From Phlebotomus papatasi (taxonomy: Eukaryota; Arthropoda; Insecta; Diptera; Psychodidae), in NCBI RefSeq assembly GCF_024763615.1, contig NC_077222.1, positions 25,358,001-25,422,000 of the forward strand: DNA of 64,000 bases, read 5' to 3'. The notes beneath the pieces were generated by a model, which was not told the origin of the DNA, ran no database searches, and saw nothing but the letters and a program-made list of their open reading frames with translations. A program made the position numbers and the translations under genes. Every line of letters starts with the position of its first letter. The stretch's first letter is position 1. Of the stretch, positions 1 through 12,456 are shown in pieces.

Positions 1-336
1 TTTTTATGCATTTTACTTTGACAAAACATTTGTAGTCAGTAAAATATTCTATCTTGGTCAGTATAGAAAGTAAACCACATTTGAGAGGTCAAGATAGTTC
101 ACAGTTCATAATTTTCGCTTTGTCAACATTATTTTAGTATTTTCTTCCTGAACTCAAAAATACTTTACTTACCATTTGGAAATTGTTGAACTTCTTACTT
201 TATTGGCCTAAATGAGTTTAACAATTTAAAATTAAATATTTTTACAGTAAAATACTATTCAGCTTTCAATGATGAATTAATTTTTTTAATTTAAATGTCT
301 ATCTTAGAATTTAGAGGAATATTATTTTATGAGTTA

Positions 337-452
337 TGGCCTCTACATATTAGAGAAATTTATGTCCATATTGAAGCAAATTTCCTACGTTTGTGTAGGA
401 AAGACTCTTGAATATGGACATGGACATAAATTTTTCAAGTGTGTAGACTCCA
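337..452. repeat. Short palindromic MITE, copy at left edge
   Basis: Begins TGGCCTCTACATATTAGAG and continues with TTTATGTCCATATTGAAG. The right half is its inverted complement. Same family as 10179-10270 and 10400-10503. Confidence 0.6.
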
Positions 453-474
453 CTAAACTGATAAAAGAATTTAA

Positions 475-709
475 ACATAGAGTCTAAGGAACACGTCTTC
501 GACAAGGAACCCCTATTAACACTTTTGTCAAAATGTTGAAATTTATTTAATTCATCCAATAAAATCTGAATAATATAACATTTTTTCATTAATCTGCGTA
601 TTTCGATAAGAATAAGTGTTCCAATTTCGTATTCCAAATGGTACAGAGTAGGGTGCCAATAAGTCCTGACACGAGTTCCTAAAATGTCAATAGGTGTTCC
701 TTTCACCCT
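475..709. repeat. TIR-flanked MITE, family with GGTGAAAGGAACACCT ends
   Basis: The right end CAATAGGTGTTCCTTTCACC is an imperfect inverted copy of the left end AGTCTAAGGAACACGTCTT. The element aligns along its length with 3850-4088, including TATTCCAAATGGTACAGA versus TATCCCAAATGATACAGA. Confidence 0.6.
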
Positions 710-712
710 ATT

Positions 713-848
713 AGTTATGGCTTACGACTTCTTCACACTAGTGATATTTCTGTCAATATTTAGAATATTGAATAAATATAAAATGTAAACAATTCGCTGC
801 AATATGTCAAATATTGGCGAAAACTTCTTAGAATATATAGAGGCCATT
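713..848. repeat. Degenerate copy of the GGCCTCTACACACTAG palindromic family
   Basis: Left part TTATGGCTTACGACTTCTTC with CACACTAG, right end ATATAGAGGCCAT in inverted order. Strongly diverged. Confidence 0.35.
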
Positions 849-3322
849 ACCCCAAATTTCGTCGTTTATAACAAACATTGTCGTACGTTTTCTTAAAAAA
901 AAAAACAAATTTTTGAAAAGCACAAGTATGACAACTGTCGATGCACACGACGATATTTGATTGTGTAATAAACCTTAAATACATTGTCGGTTGGACCGAC
1001 TGTTGTCGTAGCTTGCACCAAATGCAGATAACAAATAAACGCAAATACGAGAATGATCAATGAAACCTGTTAATAATTTTAAGAACATTTTATTGGCAAA
1101 GCTTACTAATTGGAAATTCCTGTTGAAGGTGTTACATTTGCCAATTTACGAAAATGTATTAAATTGTTGCAATTAAGCCCAATTGAATGATGAATGTAGC
1201 AGTTTAGTTTATTTTTGATTGGAGAAATTGATTGAGAATTAATTGCAGACGACACTCAATAAAAACCACTCACATTTGACACTCAATATTTATGTGAACA
1301 GACACGGAGTCTGTACAAATGTTATACCAACTATATATTACAAGTATACGATGTATACACATAAGTATGTTTACATTTAAGACTTGATGTAAAATATTTT
1401 TCTTTTTTTTAAATGAAACAAAGAATTGTGAGAAGACAAATATTGAATTTTGCTACTGTTTGTGCGCGATGAAAGAATAATTCTGAGTGACTGTTCTCAT
1501 TGTTTCTCAATGAAAATTGAGAGAATGAGGATGAAATGAGAAATGTGTATTTATTGTTAAATTAATAAATTACTTGTCAGATGGAGTATCTTTTTTGTGT
1601 CAGTTTGGCATGAAATTTTCAACTGTCTAGAGAAAAGTGCGAAAATTGTCAAGCATTGTAAGGTTTTTATCAATGTCAGTATTTTCCGCAGGAGGGTAAT
1701 AGGGGGTGTACTAGAGTTGATACACGCGATATTTAAGTGTGAGAAAGAGAGAAATGACAGATAATGGTACGATGTGAGATAAGTTGACGAGAGACACTCA
1801 AATGTGATGACGCTTTGTCGACAATTTCCCCAGAGGGAAAATCTATAGACTCTGCAAGTTTTACTTGGAAGAGTCTCGCCTTCAGTCATCAACATCCATT
1901 CAAATAGCATGGAGGTCTTTTCCTACATGCCCTCCCCCTGGTGCCTATTGTTGCAACATTTACAATACTGAAAAGTTTCTTTTTGCAACATTTTCCGCCA
2001 CTTTTCCTCATTATTAGTTGTATTAGATAGTCTCAAAAGTGCTTGAGTTGCGGTGCCTTCTACAAATTGTCGTCAATGTGATCTTTGCGATTTTTATCAC
2101 TTTTGAGATTATTATTTAATCACTTTATGCTCCAATTAAGATGGGCTGGTGTTTGTGCAAAAGATGATATTTAGGAATGATATTAATGTTGTAAAAGAAG
2201 TGCTATAATAACAATGTTTATTTGATAAATTAAATACCGTGGCCACTTGTATGCTTCTTCAGTCGCAATCTTCATACTTTTTGTGGTTTTCTCAGTGAAT
2301 TTTTTTCCTTGCAAGAATTTTCACAAGCGGTACTTTGGCAAAATTGTGCTTTATCTCTAACGTCATTGTGAAAAATTTTTAAATTCTTAGTTCTTGTGCA
2401 CTGAGTAAACAAAGAAGGAGGAATGTGTTTTAATTGCACCTGAAGATATCTCTATTTTCTTACTATTTACCCGAGATAATCGTCTCTTAATAAGTCAATG
2501 TAAATTAAATACAATTGCAAATTTTCACCATCTTACTTTTCCAACCGAATTTAACACGTGTTTATCAGCTGGAGAGAGTGAGACAGAAATTCTGGGTGAA
2601 AAAAATATTTTCCTGTAAATAATATCTTTACTACTTAAAGACGGAATCAAGCCAGTTGAGTGTTTAGTCTAATTCTAAGATTGTGCACGAATTGTGGTGG
2701 ATTCTATCTCTTGTGAATTGAAGAAAATTCTACCAGAAATTTACCAAAGAGACATACAATACCAAAAATCATGCTCAAAGGATTTAGAATATCGCTCGAT
2801 CAGGTAATAATTGAAAAAAGAAATCTTTCTCTATGATTGTTAAGAAAGGGTGGAAAGCATTTGAGCTTTGTGGTTTGCTTGAACTCTCAAGCATTGCCCA
2901 AAAATATTTGTGAATCAATGTTTCAGTTGAGGAAGTGATCTAGGAAGTTACTCTAGCTTTTCACAATGCCTTTACCACTTCAAACTGATTTGAAACGATA
3001 CACAGATCACTTCAAAATTTACCTTACATTACAGTAAACTGATAATACAATTGAGTTTTGAAATGGCTATCTAAAGGCAACCCCCTGGCAAGTTGCCTGA
3101 AATTTGAAGTCACTTTTTCATACTTCGATTTAAATTTATATGGGATTTTTTCTGCACTCGTGATCATTATGCTAAATATTTAAAAAGTGTGACGTTTTTC
3201 CGTATTATAAGATACCTTTCCGTATGGAGGGATAAATATACTAAATTTTTTTTAAATAAATTTTTCCTCGGAGCACTGTGAGCTGAGTCCGAGATCAATT
3301 TAGGAATTGGCTTCAAATATGC
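849..3322. other. Gene-free AT-rich stretch
   Basis: No coding pattern, splice-consistent exon or RNA gene recognised on either strand. Short open frames lack codon bias. A fragment at 2848-2905 (AAAGGGTGGAAAGCATT ... GCTTGAACTC) resembles the SINE-like sequence at 37875-37958. Confidence 0.5.
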
Positions 3323-3553
3323 TAAAGTACCCTCTAGTCGGCCGGTTCCTCAACTCGGCCAGTTGAATTATTTAACCAATTTTTTAACGTTTTATAGTCA
3401 ATTTCTATGAAATTTTCACTGATTTACGTTATATATAATATAATACACCTTATAATGTGTAATCGGTGAGACCATATTATAACAAATCTAAGTAAATTGA
3501 ATAAATAGTCGCACTGGCCGAGTTGAGAAACCGGCCGACTACAGGGTACTTTA
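3323..3553. repeat. MITE with TAAAGTACCCT...AGGGTACTTTA termini (copy 1)
   Basis: About 230 bp with long imperfect terminal inverted repeats: AAAGTACCCTCTAGTCGGCC at left against GGCCGACTACAGGGTACTTT at right. Related copies are at 24146-24375 and 47723-47955. Confidence 0.8.
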
Positions 3554-3849
3554 CCTTAGCTCCATATAAAAAGGCCAACTTATCAGGCGCTTGTCTAAAG
3601 GTATCTACACACCGTGAGAAATTTTCTTCAAAATTCAGTTCTTTGAAGTCATTTACTTCAAAATTCCTATATTTGACGAAAATTTCCTACAATTCTCGAT
3701 ATTTTCTTGTAAAATTCTCTAAGCAAGATTTTATAAAACCAAAAGTTCCTTAAGTCTAACTCTAGCATCCCTTCATCTGTTACAGAGTCCCTTAAAATTG
3801 AAGTAACGTTACTAACAAAGAGTTGAGAACTTCTTCAGACATTCAAACA

Positions 3850-4088
3850 TAGGGTCGAAAGAACACCTGTCCGGTAATAAACACTTCTTAACAATTTGTT
3901 TAAAAATATTGAAATTTACTTAATGTATTTAACAAAACAAAAAAATAAAATAAAATGAAACACCTACCCTTTCATATAAGGTTAGGTGTTCAAATTTAAT
4001 ATCCCAAATGATACAGAATAGTGTGACATTAAATTAATAAATCATAACACGAGTTCTTAAAGTGTCAATAGGTGTTCCTTCCACCTTA
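3850..4088. repeat. TIR-flanked MITE, second copy of the family at 475-709
   Basis: Left end TAGGGTCGAAAGAACACCTG, right end AATAGGTGTTCCTTCCACC, inverted relative to each other. The interior is collinear with 475-709. Confidence 0.6.
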
Positions 4089-4356
4089 CAATTCTCACTA
4101 AAAAATTTTAAAAATTTTTGAAAAATCTTTTAGTTGTATAGGGCATATAGGAGGAATCTTTATAGCAGTTATTGTGAGAAAATTTCGTCAAAATGAAGCA
4201 TTTTGACGAAAATTTGGCGTGAAAATTTTGACGTGATTTCAAATATTATGTTTGAACAAAAATTTTTCATGGTATGTAAAAGTCTTCATCTTCACACATT
4301 TTGAGACATTTATATTAATATTTTACATTTCGAAATAAATAGACGACGTAATGTTC

Positions 4357-4490
4357 AATGGCCTCTATCATCAATGTTGGGCATATTGAACCAAATTGTT
4401 TACATCTGTATGGTATAGGGATAACTGTCTAAATTTCTTTAATAATGCTATAATATGTACATACATTTCTCTAGTGTGTAGAGATCATAA
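4357..4490. repeat. Diverged copy of the GGCCTCTACACACTAG palindromic family
   Basis: Starts ATGGCCTCTATCATCAATG and ends TTTCTCTAGTGTGTAGAGATC, matching the family ends seen at 10179-10270. Confidence 0.5.
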
Positions 4491-6053
4491 AGTTTTCTAT
4501 AAATTTTCAAAGTTTCGTCAAAATGAAGCATTTTGGATTTCGACTAAATTGTATCAAAATGCTCCATGTTGACAAAAAAATTTCATGATGCCGTTAACAA
4601 AATTTCGAATAAGCAATCTTTCAAATGACATGTGTCAAAATTTTACAGTAATCAGAATCAGACCATTAGATCTCATGTTACAACTGTGAGAAATGATCTT
4701 CTTAAGTATTTTTACGGAAAATTCTGAGTTTCCTTTTTTTGATTAAATTCTATAATTTAAATAACAACATGACAAATTAAACGATAAATAAAAACAAATA
4801 ATTTATTAACAAGAATCTTCACTTTTAAACAGCTTGTTTCAGATTTGATTCTTGGATTTTCTTTGTGGTACAACAAGCTAAAATAACGCTGAATGATCTG
4901 GACTCCCAAAAGATGTCAATATTTCAAAAAACATTCAAAAATTAATGATATTGTATTAAACGACCTCAAAGTGAAACTAGATAGATAGATAGATAATAAT
5001 GTTTACTTCATGTCATAAGAATATAAATTCTCTGTCTGACTATATAATAACAATTTTTATACATAATTCTAATTTAATTAAATTTCGAGTTGCGACCAAT
5101 CTCCACGAGACAAATCCCTAACGTTCCTGCCCATCCAGTAAATATTTTTTTATATTTTTGTACTATACAATTGTTCAGTGTATTTTATTTGCGAAGGTAG
5201 ATTATTGTAATTTTAAATAGAGTTATATACAATTGATTTTAGTCCATACTTAGTAGTTTTAATTTTAATGTTTTTAATGTCACCTTTCCTACGCCTGTCA
5301 TGAGTAATTTCTTCTATACTTGTTTGTGAATGTATACATTTGTTTTTTTAATTTAAAAATGTGAGTTATTTGTTGGGCTCTGACAATGTCTTTTAATGTA
5401 AGTAATTTTAACTCTTTGTATAACTGTATACTACTTGTACATCTATTATATTTAAAAAGAATTTTTATTATTTTATTTTGTGATCGTCGCAGTTTATTAA
5501 TAATGTTTTTATTTGTAACTAAGTTAAATAGATAAGATTACAAATATGTCATATGATCATTTGTTCAACTTCATACATGATATTTTGGACATTACGAAGC
5601 TTTTTAGCGCAATCGCGGCTGCATTTGTCCACTTTGGGCCAAAACCGTAAACCCAAAAATCAAGCAAAATTATACGAAACTAGGTTCTGGTCCTTTAGTC
5701 GTCATCTTCGTAAGACCAGAAATAAAGAGAGTGTTATCCGAGGAAACATACCTCCCTCACCTACCAGCGACTAATCTAAATTTACGACCTATTTTGGATA
5801 GCTTTCTATAGGAGCTTCATTTAGGATTCAAGACCTTTCATGTGAATCTCTTCTTGCTTCTATAGGTTGAAAAATAATCCCTCTAGAGCTGACTCAGTTT
5901 TGTTTTTTGAAAACCAAAATATGGAGTGATTTAAGGCCACTATCGTATAAGACCGAAATTTTCATTTAGATAACTCCTTAAACATCTTTAAATTCGAAAT
6001 AATGGACGACGCCGACGTATGTTCTAAATAACAGAGATATAAATGTTGACTAA
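4491..6053. other. Gene-free AT-rich stretch with a small GATA microsatellite
   Basis: GATAGATAGATAGATA lies at about 4979-4996. No gene is recognised elsewhere in this interval. Confidence 0.45.
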
Positions 6054-6466
6054 GGCCGACTTAAGACTAGAGGTTTAGCGCAGTTTCCGAATGTCTCAAA
6101 ATCTTAAATAGCGAACAATTTTATTGCTTTTTGAGAGCCTAATAGGTAATTTGTCCTTAATAATCCAATTCTGAGTAAAATTTTTCCAAAAAAACGTAAT
6201 TGATAAGAAATTAGAGTAGTTAAGCCATATAGTTAAACCTTAGGTCTGAAGCCCCTATAGGGCAGTCTTCAGACTAGAGGTTTAGCCCAGTTTCTAAAGG
6301 TCTCAAGATCCTGAATAGCGAGCAATTTAATTATTTTTTTGAGAATCTATAGGTAAGTTATCTTCAATAATCCAATCCTTAATAATTTTTTTTCCAAAAA
6401 CACGTGATTGATGAGAAATTGGACCAGTTAAGTCATATGGCTAAGTCTTAAATCTTAAGCCCGTAT
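6054..6466 (-). repeat. Two tandem copies of the GGCTTCAGACCTAAGGCTTAG MITE
   Basis: Copies at 6054-6257 and 6263-6466 in the same orientation, separated by a few bases. Each runs from GACTAGAGGTTTAGC(C/G)CAGTT through AATAGCGA(A/G)CAATTT and the ATAATCCAAT block to a TTAAGCCATAT-like end. Relatives: 18713-18914, 19082-19267, 28401-28604 and 55036-55223. Confidence 0.75.
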
Positions 6467-6585
6467 AATAGAGGATCCCTTGAAAACCAAAGTCGTTATC
6501 TCTAAACGTTTAGCTTGTCCATCAAGTGATAGTTGGACGGATATGCGGACAATTTAATGTAATTTTTTTTACAAATCGTCCATTA

Positions 6586-6757
6586 TAGGGGGAGGTAGGG
6601 CTACACTGAAAACGCATTTTTCACATATTTTTAAAGGAAATTGGAGATATAATTTAATTTAGATCCTTAATTGTTTTGTTTATTTAAATTCCAATAATTT
6701 AAAGCCCAGATCCTATTAGAAATACGTGAATATATAGCTCCCCTTACCAAAATATGC
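6586..6757. repeat. MITE with TAGGGGGA(A)GTGGGGC-type ends
   Basis: Left end TATAGGGGGAGGTAGGGCT; right part AAAGCCCAGATCCTATTAG then TATATAGCTCCCCTT. Both halves align with the outer flanks of the nested element at 55349-57194. Confidence 0.5.
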
Positions 6758-6802
6758 CTGGATATGTATTCCCGTAGTGCGGTGTGGAACGTGCATAAAG
6801 TA

Positions 6803-7131
6803 CAGTAGAGTCTCCTAAATTCGAACGCTCGGGGGGTATTTTTGACATTTCTCACCTCCCAAATTCGAACGATTTTTTCAAAACTAACGAAATTTGTGTG
6901 AGATTAAATTGTACTTTGAATCAAATTTCCGTACTTTCTCGCAAGTTTTAGTGGTAACATACTTCCTTTTCATTTTACACGACCATAATGTATGTAAACA
7001 TTCAGGAAGAAGCACATAAATATGATTTTCATTCACCAAGAATACGAACTTTCTAACATAACCTCACAATTGACATTTTGAATCCAAACGGCGTTCGAAT
7101 TTGAGAGATTCAGATTTGAGAGACTCTACTG
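6803..7131. repeat. TA-flanked MITE with CAGTAGAGTCTC termini
   Basis: 329 bp between CAGTAGAGTCTC and GAGACTCTACTG, flanked on both sides by TA (6801-6802, 7132-7133). Subterminal AAATTCGAACG and CGTTCGAATTT are also inverted. TA duplication suggests Tc1/mariner-type mobilisation. Confidence 0.8.
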
Positions 7132-7824
7132 TAATGAACTCTCTGATAATCGATGACAGATGTCAAATTCTTGTCAAATTCGAAAAAGGTATCGCCTGTT
7201 TCAAATTTCTCATTCCCACGTCCAATAAAGTAAAGAGTCGAAGTGAAAAATCAGAGGATTGCATATATTGCTGTCTACAGGTTCGAGCAATAAGTAAAGA
7301 AAAATTGTGATCAGCATTTTATATTGTCTCAAATTGCACTTCCAACATTTGAGCTCTACACACGCTTTTGCCATCGATCTTATCAATATAGCATTTATTG
7401 TTTTTGATTGCGTGTATAACAGCAATTTATATCGTGTTATGATTGTTGTGTCATCTTTTTGGGTCTTCAGCACGAGACTCTACTGAATCATTTATGACAT
7501 AGTGAGGAAGTCAATTGAGAAACTCGTATTTAGATTCTCAATCCCAAAATCGCTTCGGGGATTTTTTTTATACAGTATTTTCCCCCAGAATTTGTTGAAC
7601 TTGAGAGATGAACTGAATAAATCTTCCTCAAGGCAGGTTAATGATTTTGTTTTGGATAAATAAAACAATTTTGTGGTTTTAACTGACGAAAGGTGATTTA
7701 ACAAAGAATTCATCCGTTTGCTAAAACGTGATATTTTCTAGTTTTCTTGTACAGAGTGAGCATCTTCAAACTTGTTTGTGACGCTGTCAAATTCAAAGGG
7801 ACAGATAATCCTAACCGGCTTATG

Positions 7825-9637
7825 TAGGTGAGATTCTTAACGTGAGCTAGCTCGGAGTGCATGCAAATTCGATTTAGAGCTGAAGTTGGGAGACGCCATT
7901 CAGTTATCTTGAATCAAATTCGTGAAATTATGCAAATTTTGTATTTAAACCAAAATATCAAGGATTTGGATGAACTGACAGAAAAGTGATATATGGGTGA
8001 AATGTAGACCAGAATGTTCTCTATAATTTTCCCATAGAACATGATCTCATCGATTACTCAGAAGCCGAGATAAGCGAGGTTTTTTGTTTCTTAACTCGTT
8101 TTTTCATCCAGAGTGCCCCAAGTAGTCATTTGTTGAGCTTCAACTATTTCAAAGAATTGTTGTATTTTGTGGGACCTTCCATTTAAAACCATATTTTAAG
8201 TGTCTTGGTGGAGTAGAGGCAGTCAAATTGGCATCTGACTGATTTCAAAGCGTTATTATGGGAAGAATCATTTTTTTCACACTTAAACGGCAAAATCGGA
8301 GTGATAGCGTAGTCTGAGTGGAAAATGATGTATGGACGAAATGTAGAGACAAATGTTCTCTACAATTATGTCGAAGTAATCATCAAAATCGGTTCAGCGA
8401 CAGTCGAGATAATTGAGGTTATGTGATATTGAAATTGGTTTTTCGACTGTGGCGCCCCTGGTGTTGGTCCCACGAAGTTCAAATATTCTAGAAAGTTGTA
8501 GCATTTGGTGAGATCTTTCGTTTAAGCCCTCATTCATCAAAATCGGTCACATAGAACCGGAGATATGATTTTTTGAATTTTGTGAACTTTGACCCCTCAT
8601 ATCTCCGGTTCTGTTTTAACCACAGCGCGCATACGCACCATTTTGGAAACGTCATAGACTGGACTACAACATACTAAAATTTCATTAACTTGCACAATGC
8701 CGTTTTTGAGAAAAGTGACTTTGAATTTCTATGAATTTTAACGCTATCACAGCGCCACCTGTGGTGACTTTTTGAACTTCCATCTGAAAGTACTCATTGA
8801 GACGAAACCAAAAAGGTAAAATTTAGGTCGCTATGTTAGTTAGAACCGGAGATAGAGGCCGGTCAATGTTCGAACTTTGACCCCTTATAGCTCGGGTCAG
8901 GGGTTATGGATCGACTTAAGGTTTTTTTTGTTTGATAGGTATAATCAACGGCTACAACATACTAAATTTTCAGCCGGATGCACAATGGAATTTTTGAGTT
9001 ATTTAACTTTTAAGATTTAAAAATTTTCTTTTTAAAAAAAGCGCCCCTAGCGGTGGTTTTATGAACTTGCGATGTTAGAAGGGGAAGTGGCATTTCACGA
9101 GAGCTTTCCAAAAAGCCCTCACTTTTTAAATTCTGACAATTAAAACCGGAGTTATGGCCATTTTAAGAAATTTTTTTTGGACCCTTATAGCTCGGGTCAG
9201 GGGTGTCGGGGGACCTTAAGTTTGGTATTGATGGAAAGCTCTAAGGCCCAGCTATAACATACTAAAATTTGAGTCCGCTGAATACCATAGGGACGGAGCT
9301 ATTGAGAAAACAAAAAAAGGGGGGTCTTCAAAATGGCGGAAGGAGGGGTGGGGGGTGGGGGGTATATGCACCAAGTTGCAATTTTCACCCGATATATAAC
9401 CTTTGCCGAAAACCGCAAGTCGATATCTTTTTTAGTTTAGGAGCTATTAAGCTCCAAAGAGCGGCCGGCCGGCCGGCCGGCCGGCCAGCCGGCCGGCCGG
9501 CCGGGAACGTAAATTAGCCACATATATATTCGTGATCAGGAAGTGATGAAACACATTTTGGCCAAGTTTGAGCTCGATCGGACGACATGAAATTTTGTTA
9601 GGATTATAGTAGGTGAGATTGTTAAGAATCTCACCTA
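7825..9637. mobile_element. Putative non-autonomous TIR element with internal ~300 bp repeats
   Basis: A 17-bp exact terminal inverted repeat (TAGGTGAGATTCTTAAC at 7825-7841; its complement at 9621-9637) bounds 1813 bp without a credible coding frame. The right terminus is itself a small palindrome. Inside, a block starting GCGCCCCT and followed by a GAACTT motif recurs near 8452, 8755 and 9042, and TATAGCTCGGGTCAGGGGT occurs twice. A perfect inverted pair (CATAGAACCGGAGATATGA / TCATATCTCCGGTTCTG) lies near 8547-8613. No clear target duplication. Confidence 0.5.
9462..9504. repeat. GGCC tetranucleotide tandem array
   Basis: About ten near-perfect GGCC units, each a self-palindrome, interrupted by one AGCC. 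It lies inside the element at 7825-9637. Confidence 0.9.
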
Positions 9638-10178
9638 ATAGGCAAAAATTTGTCTTTTGTTCTTTATTACTTGGGGGTACACAATTAGGAACGGTTTATG
9701 GTTGCTATTACACTGAAAGTTCACTCAGGCAGGAAATGATTCTGAGTCATTTTGGATGCTGTGATGATGCTCTTCCTGAATGCGTATTTTCGTTTATTGT
9801 TTGTTATTCAATTGCTAAAAATAATGTTGACAAATTCTTCATATTAAGAGTTCATTCATTTCCTTGCATCCAGAACACAAACAAAACTTTTAGTATTCTA
9901 TTTTTTATTTTTTATTTTTTTTGAAAAAATATCGTAATGGTTGTTTTTTAAGTCTCTGCAAAATAGTTTAAGCACTAGAAAGGTCTTGTTATCTTTCACA
10001 AATTATTTCCCTTTTTTGACTTTGTTGCTGTTCTGTCATTTTGGCGTCTGGAATTCAATTGAACTTACTCTTATTAGAGTGTTGTATTTAGTTGTTTTCT
10101 TATGACTTTCTCTCCCGAAGTATACACTTTAGTGTTATTCTGTTTGAAAATGTCAAATTAATGAAACTACTTTAGTAA

Positions 10179-10270
10179 TGGCCTCTACACACTAGAGAAA
10201 TTTATGTCCATATTGAAGAGTTTTTTCTACACAGACGTAGGGAATTTGCTTCAATATGGACATAATTTTC
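10179..10270. repeat. Near-perfect palindromic MITE (GGCCTCTACACACTAGAG family)
   Basis: Two ~38-bp arms (GGCCTCTACACACTAGAG ... CCATATTGAAG and inverse) around a ~15-bp loop. The best-preserved copy of the family in the window. Confidence 0.8.
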
Positions 10271-10399
10271 TCTAGTGTGTAGAGGCTATAAGACTGCATG
10301 GAATTGCTTACTTAGAACACTTACTTAGAACACACATGACATTATAGAAGGGCGATCAGCCGGATGCATCAAGAAAGGGCGATTTCTCACTTTATGGTA

Positions 10400-10503
10400 T
10401 CTACAGACCAGAGAAATTTATGCCTATATTGAAGCAAGTACCCTATGTTTGTGTAGTAAAAACTCTTTAATATGGACATAATTGTCTCTAGTATGTAGAG
10501 GTC
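10400..10503. repeat. Second palindromic MITE copy next to 10179-10270
   Basis: Starts TATCTACAGACCAGAGAAATT and ends GTCTCTAGTATGTAGAGGTC. Same family, more diverged. Confidence 0.6.
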
Positions 10504-10550
10504 ATTATTCTATAATTCTACGACACATGAAAAGTATCAATTTCAACTGC

Positions 10551-10790
10551 TTATCCATAATTAAGTAGCAGGGTTGATACATCAAATTTAGACTTCCACG
10601 TGTCCTTATTCATAACTACTTCAGACAGATGTTCAAGATCGATATTGAAACGTTTCAGGACAAGATCCTGAATTTGCTTCATACACTTTGTCTTAGGTCG
10701 GCTCCTAGGTCGATACCTCTTCACAATGGCTTGTACACCGAGCTCTCCGATCTTCGGTTTTTCGATATTCCGGTGATAGCAGTGAAACAT
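10551..10790 (-). mobile_element. Non-LTR retrotransposon reverse-transcriptase C-terminal remnant
   Basis: A 79-codon minus-strand frame contains RPRSRPKTKCMKQIQDLV and LSEVVMNKDTWKSKF. This matches the tail that follows many LINE reverse transcriptases (RxRGRPKxRWxDxI... then a K/R-W-R/K block). The rest of the element is absent, so it is a short decayed fragment. Confidence 0.55.
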
Positions 10791-10902
10791 GCGAGAAAGT
10801 CAAAAAATCTCCATTCTCGCTTGGGTGTTAATCTGTTATTTACGATCCAAATCAACCGAATATCGGAGAACCCAATGTGTAACTTTTTAAGCAATCTTTC
10901 TT

Positions 10903-11045
10903 TAAGTAGAAATCGTTCGGGTTGCAGCCAAATGAAAAACGAGTGTTAATTTTTCCGCAAGAACTCAAATAAAGCAGGAAACGTCGCTAGCGGAAAAATT
11001 AACACCCGTTGCTTATATGGCTGCAACCCGAACGATTTCCACTTG
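10903..11045. repeat. Long hairpin, ~55-bp arms
   Basis: GAAATCGTTCGGGTTGCAGC near 10909 is matched by its complement ending at about 11039. Pairing extends through GTGTTAATTTTTCCG with few mismatches, leaving a loop of ~35 bases. Confidence 0.75.
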
Positions 11046-12456
11046 GATGAATCTTTCACAGCCATGCCTTTAATTGTTATATTTCCTTCATTTATACACT
11101 GAACATGACTATAGCATCAAAAGCTCATCATCTTTCTTGTGCTCTTCATAACTGGCTACGTTCCTTTCTTAACTTCTACTGAACCGCTTTGAGGTACCGT
11201 AGATACGGATGGCTTTTTTCTCCGGGGGTGATGCCCCCCTGCCGTTCGTAACGTTTTCTTCTACTCCTTCTACTACTCAAGGATGGTCTTCGCCAATCCG
11301 ATCTACAATGTCTGATCGGTTGTTACCATACTTAAGTGCTAGAATTAAAGAAAAGCTTTCGAACAATAAAGGACCAAAGTCATCCTCACCTGCGGTATCT
11401 TATCTCGGCATTTTGCACTATAATCTTATTCTGTTGAACATTACCCAAATATACTATTTGTTAATGAATGATAACTTTTTATTACTATTTGTATGTAATT
11501 TTTCTTTATTCGCTATAAAATCCCAATATCAGGGGTGTGACATTTCCTATGTTTCCCATATGTTTCTAGCGTGCCGAAAAAACTTTTGGGTTTATTAGCT
11601 GTTTTCTGTCAGTGTAGAATAAATTAGCAAAAAATATAAATACAAAATAAAAGCCAACTTAATATTGAATGAGCAACCGAGAACTGCAAATTGGCAACCT
11701 ACGTAGTTTTGGAGATATCTTGTGAAATCTGTACGAGAACAGGAAAAAATTTACACTAAAATCGGTCACATTTTTCAGAGCTAATGTCACCCCATTGCCC
11801 AATATTAGAAGCATCAAGAGCTTTATCCATCTTTATAAAAAAGGACGCTTTTATGTAGTTTCTTTACTAGTTTCCTTGTATCATTACTGACATGACAGTA
11901 AAGTTTATTTCGACTGAAGTATATCAATAACTGAAAATTCAGGAAACTTATCAAAGCATATTTTTTATAATTCGGTTGAATGTTTTAGTAATAGTATAAA
12001 ATTACTGGGAAAGTCTCTGTCGCAACCATTTTTAGCAGTGTCATTTAAATAGAATGATAAGCAAATCTCAGCATATTTTATTCACTTTTTACAATTTTCT
12101 ATCGAATTAAAGATTCACAAACTATGGAAATTTACCACAAGATAAAATTGTTCTGCACTCATGTTATTCTGCCTTAATTTTCTTGGAGTTATTTTCTATT
12201 TATAAGAAGCACGTGCATCTCATTATATCGGACATACAATAAATCTTGTTATCGATTTGGCTCGTTACACCACACATAATAGGGAGAGTGACTATTTTAG
12301 TGTACAGAAGAAGGCAATTAATGTAGTGACTGTGTTAGATGTTGTTGGTCAAATATCTGACTATCAATTACGCTCTGGTGGTTGGGAACTTGTCTCTTTA
12401 GCATCTGAAGGGAAGAGAGTGCAAGAGTTGAAGATCTTGGGTGAGTTCGGATTGCA
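11046..12456. other. Region upstream of Kidins220 exon 1
   Basis: Presumably contains promoter and/or 5' UTR of the transcript using the ATG at 12457, but no unambiguous initiator or splice site was found. An open frame at 11209-11598 has a few codons of protein-like composition followed by AT-rich filler, and is not recognised. Confidence 0.35.

Noticed and set aside
1557..1910. 117-codon minus-strand open frame
   Set aside because: AT-rich, no codon bias, no splice or start context, no similarity recognised.
9269..9517. Open frame ending in a GRPA repeat
   Set aside because: Translation of the (GGCC)n tract and G-rich repeat inside a transposable element; no other coding signal.
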